7,865 nucleotides of DNA. Source: Verrucomicrobia bacterium TMED40. Lineage in GTDB: Bacteria; Verrucomicrobiota; Verrucomicrobiia; Opitutales; Seribacteraceae. The notes beneath the pieces are model-generated. The model was not told the DNA's origin, made no database searches, and saw nothing but the letters and a program-made list of their open reading frames with translations. Shown in pieces: positions 5,989 to 7,865 of this stretch; the stretch's first letter is position 1, and every line of letters starts with the position of its first letter. The translations under genes were made by a program, and so were the position numbers. The stretch is from contig NHCT01000057.1 of assembly GCA_002167605.1 (NCBI GenBank), forward strand, positions 23,814 through 31,678, read 5' to 3'.

Positions 5989-7209
5989 ATGGATCTTGGC
6001 TCTTCCCCAAATTCTTTTTTGATTACCGTAACGGCTTTTTGGCTTAGCCAAACTTTTGCGTTTTCGAAGAAGGACCGTTTCCAAGTCACTCCCGTCCCAT
6101 CGGAGGTGCGAAGTTATTTGGGTTTGTCGGACTTTTATCAAAAACGGGTAGCCGTCGGAGATTTTTCGGTTTTAGGATCCAAAAAAGTTTCGGACTACGC
6201 GTTGAAAGAAGCCGGTTTCCTGATTTATCAAATGGTCGGAGGCAAAGACGAATTGCTCACCGCCCTTAATCAACACAAGACTAGATTTGTGGTGATGGCT
6301 CGGAATGAGTTCACCACGGATGTTCCTGAGCATTCTGATTTGCAACCCTCCCTTTATTGGGATCGCCGAGCCCGCGGACTCGGTGCCACCCCATCCCGCC
6401 CCGCGGTCTCCTGCGGGGAGGAAAACTTACTGTGCACTGCTGGAGATCCATATAACACTGAAAATATTCTGATTCATGAATTCGCCCATGCTCTTCATGA
6501 AATGGCGATCAAGCCCACTTTTCCGGCTTTTCAAAATGAACTGGATGAGTGCTTCCGCCTAGCCATTGAGGAAAAAATCTGGGAAGGAACCTATGCCTCC
6601 ACAAATTCATCAGAATACTGGGCGGAATGTGTACAATCATGGTTCAACACCAACCGGGAAAACGACAATGACCATGGAAACATTAACACCCGAAAGGAAT
6701 TGGTGGCAAGCGATCCTAGGATTGCTCGACTGATCGCTCGTCATCTGGGCAAGAACGATTGGCGTTATCAAAAGCCTGACCAGCGAAAAGCTACGCTCGA
6801 TCATTTACGGGGTTTTGACCCTTCGAAGGAAAAAGCCTTCGAGTGGCCCGATTACCTCGTTCAGTGGAAAACGGATTTCGAGCAAGGGAAGGTGAACCTC
6901 GCACCGTCCGGATCCACCAAAATCAAACTGATGACTCCAAGCGAAGAAAAGGTCCGGAAATCGATCGCTTCTCGAAAGAGATGTGCACTTTACTTTCACA
7001 ACTTAAGTGAAAAAACCATCCTCCTTGAATGGATCGACTTTGAGGGTAAACCCCGTCAAAGCAAAATCCTTCGACACCGAGATCATACCACAATCAACTC
7101 TTTTGTCGGACATGTTTGGGAAATAAGGGATTCAGGAAAAAACAAAACTTTTGGGAGAATACTCTTACCCAAAAGCAAAACCGCACACCTCACTTTCAAA
7201 ACTCAGTAG
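5989..7209 (+). CDS. Probable exported metallopeptidase (anthrax lethal factor-like) fused to a VHL beta-like domain
   Basis: A 406-residue protein. Residues 9-25 are hydrophobic and probably an export signal (cleavage near TFA), although the start lacks positive charge. The peptidase core has HEFAH (163-167) and TYASTNSSEYWAE (201-213). From memory of anthrax lethal factor, H163, E164, H167, Y202 and E209 match its H686, E687, H690, Y728 and E735, including the exact Tyr-to-Glu spacing, so a zinc gluzincin of M34/ATLF type is likely. C142 and C149 may form a disulfide. Residues 331-406 resemble the VHL beta domain: FxNxS (336-340), WIDFEGKP (348-355), INSFVGHVW (369-377) and RDSG (380-383). 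No VHL alpha (elongin-binding) domain follows. The gene starts 6 bp after the cytochrome gene, in the same reading frame and without a visible ribosome binding site, so coupled translation is likely. Substrate unknown; hydroxyproline-containing protein is an inference. Confidence 0.85.
   Translation: MDLGSSPNSFLITVTAFWLSQTFAFSKKDRFQVTPVPSEVRSYLGLSDFYQKRVAVGDFSVLGSKKVSDYALKEAGFLIYQMVGGKDELLTALNQHKTRFVVMARNEFTTDVPEHSDLQPSLYWDRRARGLGATPSRPAVSCGEENLLCTAGDPYNTENILIHEFAHALHEMAIKPTFPAFQNELDECFRLAIEEKIWEGTYASTNSSEYWAECVQSWFNTNRENDNDHGNINTRKELVASDPRIARLIARHLGKNDWRYQKPDQRKATLDHLRGFDPSKEKAFEWPDYLVQWKTDFEQGKVNLAPSGSTKIKLMTPSEEKVRKSIASRKRCALYFHNLSEKTILLEWIDFEGKPRQSKILRHRDHTTINSFVGHVWEIRDSGKNKTFGRILLPKSKTAHLTFKTQ
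7148..7175 (-). terminator. Terminator-like hairpin with T-tract, antisense to the peptidase gene
   Basis: CTTTTGGG (7148-7155) and CCCAAAAG (7168-7175) form a perfect 8-bp stem with a 12-nt loop. Read on the minus strand, the stem is followed by TTTTGTTTTTT, the shape of a rho-independent terminator. It lies inside the plus-strand coding region and no minus-strand gene is seen here, so it may be chance from Lys-rich codons or may end an antisense transcript. Confidence 0.22.
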
Positions 7210-7326
7210 ACCGCACAGTGGAATGCATTGCCTCTCCCTTTGTTCATATTTGAATCTGCGAAGAAACTTAATATTGTTAACAATCCTCATTGACCTCGGA
7301 GTAAGAGTTTAGCACCATAATACATT
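7210..7326. other. Intergenic region between the peptidase gene and the regulator
   Basis: This 117-bp gap holds the palindrome at 7273-7284 and the possible -10 at 7316-7321. TTGACC at 7290-7295 is a candidate -35, but the 20-bp spacer to CATAAT is longer than usual. The 8-bp palindrome AATGCATT at 7222-7229 is not terminator-like. No convincing terminator for the upstream operon is visible. Confidence 0.4.
7273..7284. promoter_or_regulatory. 12-bp perfect palindrome, likely GntR operator
   Basis: ATTGTTAACAAT is a perfect palindrome 42 bp upstream of the likely GntR start. It contains TTGT-TA-ACAA, which fits the general T-N-G-T/A-C-N-A half-site form of FadR/FCD-type GntR regulators. A related but imperfect ATTGTGCAAT lies at 7324-7333, about five helical turns downstream. 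Autoregulation is the natural reading, as inference. Confidence 0.45.
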
Positions 7327-7865
7327 GTGCAATATGGACTTAAAAACAATGACCGGGAAAGTATTTGCGATGCTTTGCGCAAAGATCTGCTGACCGGAAA
7401 GTTTGCTTTCGAACAACCCATTCGAGAACAAAAGCTTGCCGAACGCTTTGGCACCAGCCGAGGGCCGGTGCGCGATGCCCTGCTGCGCCTCACGCAGGAA
7501 GGGGTCTTGGTTTACGAACCCAACAAAGGGGTTCGCGTAAGCTCTCCCCTTTCCGATGCGGAGAGAGATGTTGTGGTTGCCATGCGCCTACGCTTGGAAA
7601 AGTTCTGTGTCGAAGAATTTATTCGGGATGCCAAGGAGCATCATTTTCTCCAACTTTCCTTTTTGCTTGAGCGGCTCCATCTAGCATGTGAACGAGCCTC
7701 TTTGCCCGAAGTCGCCGAGTGCGACTTGGCTCTTCATCGCTATTGGGTCGCTCAAGCATCTCCTCATTTGGAATCCTTGTGGTTAGGGTTAAGTGTTAGG
7801 ATGATTATGAAATATTCCAGACTTTCTAATTACCAGCAGGTTATTGAAGAGCACAATAAGATCAT
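7327..7865 (+). CDS. GntR-family regulator, FCD subfamily, C-terminus beyond the window
   Basis: 179 residues are visible and the frame is still open at the window end. Residues 10-72 are a GntR winged helix: RESICDALRKDLLTGKF, then IREQKLAERFGTSRGPVRDALLRLTQEGVL (32-61), with the recognition helix at about 43-54 and the wing at NKGVRVS (66-72). Residues 76 onward are helical and match an FCD ligand-binding domain, with candidate metal ligands D133 and H137 (DLALH) and H176 (EEHNKII); the last His would lie outside. FCD regulators sense small carboxylates or sugar acids; the ligand here is unknown. An in-frame stop at 7318 limits the start. GTG 7327 is the only common start codon that keeps the whole DNA-binding domain, but it has no visible ribosome binding site. 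A CATAAT at 7316-7321 would put transcription start almost at this codon, so a leaderless message is possible. Confidence 0.85.
   Translation, partial: MQYGLKNNDRESICDALRKDLLTGKFAFEQPIREQKLAERFGTSRGPVRDALLRLTQEGVLVYEPNKGVRVSSPLSDAERDVVVAMRLRLEKFCVEEFIRDAKEHHFLQLSFLLERLHLACERASLPEVAECDLALHRYWVAQASPHLESLWLGLSVRMIMKYSRLSNYQQVIEEHNKI

Noticed and set aside
6399..6418. GC-rich hairpin CCCCGC/GCGGGG with an 8-nt loop
   Set aside because: It is within the peptidase coding sequence with no T-tract, and is explained by Pro, Arg and Gly codons. Probably incidental.
7365..7670. 101-codon plus-strand open frame, Arg/Cys-rich
   Set aside because: It overlaps the GntR gene in another frame. The GntR frame has a clear winged helix; this one has low-complexity composition typical of a frame shadow.

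Overview
The window looks like a chromosomal piece of a bacterium of the PVC superphylum, most likely Verrucomicrobiota, at moderate GC. The evidence is the combination of an HXXSHH-motif (DUF1552) secreted protein, a DUF1080 lectin-like protein, a YHS-type lipoprotein, a Pirellula/Verrucomicrobium-type beta-propeller plus heme-binding protein, and a membrane-anchored 'W..DP..A..W' repeat protein. Almost every product carries an export signal, so this is mostly an envelope or secretion region. I see no rRNA, tRNA, CRISPR array, transposase or phage gene.

Layout. Positions 1-1403 hold three plus-strand genes: the C-terminal end of a DUF1552 protein (1-381), a secreted DUF1080 protein (386-1015) and a small YHS-like lipoprotein (1071-1403). 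Positions 1421-3213 hold a minus-strand two-gene unit, convergent with the first block: a small secreted protein of unknown function (2731-3213) whose stop overlaps the start of a repeat-rich membrane-anchored protein (1421-2734) in an ATGA. A 189-bp intergenic region with a palindrome and short direct repeats separates it from a divergent plus-strand two-gene unit (3403-7209). That unit encodes a large PVC-type c-type cytochrome/propeller protein and, 6 bp later, a metallopeptidase. A 117-bp gap with a 12-bp perfect palindrome leads into a GntR/FCD-type regulator (7327 onward), which runs off the window.

The most notable gene is at 5989-7209. Its catalytic region matches the anthrax lethal factor arrangement (HEFAH, then Y..TN..E[YF][WF]AE). 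Its C-terminus aligns without gaps to about 50 residues of the human von Hippel-Lindau (VHL) beta domain and keeps four of the five residues that form the hydroxyproline pocket. It is a plausible exported peptidase with a hydroxyproline-recognition module, encoded directly behind an exported electron-transfer protein. The function is inference; the motifs are seen in the sequence.

How the genes may work together: the DUF1552, DUF1080 and propeller-cytochrome families recur in the large extracytoplasmic degradation and oxidation repertoires of PVC bacteria. The divergent arrangement at 3214-3402 would allow shared control of the two central units. The GntR regulator sits next to the peptidase operon but is separated by its own likely operator, so control of the upstream genes by it is only a possibility.
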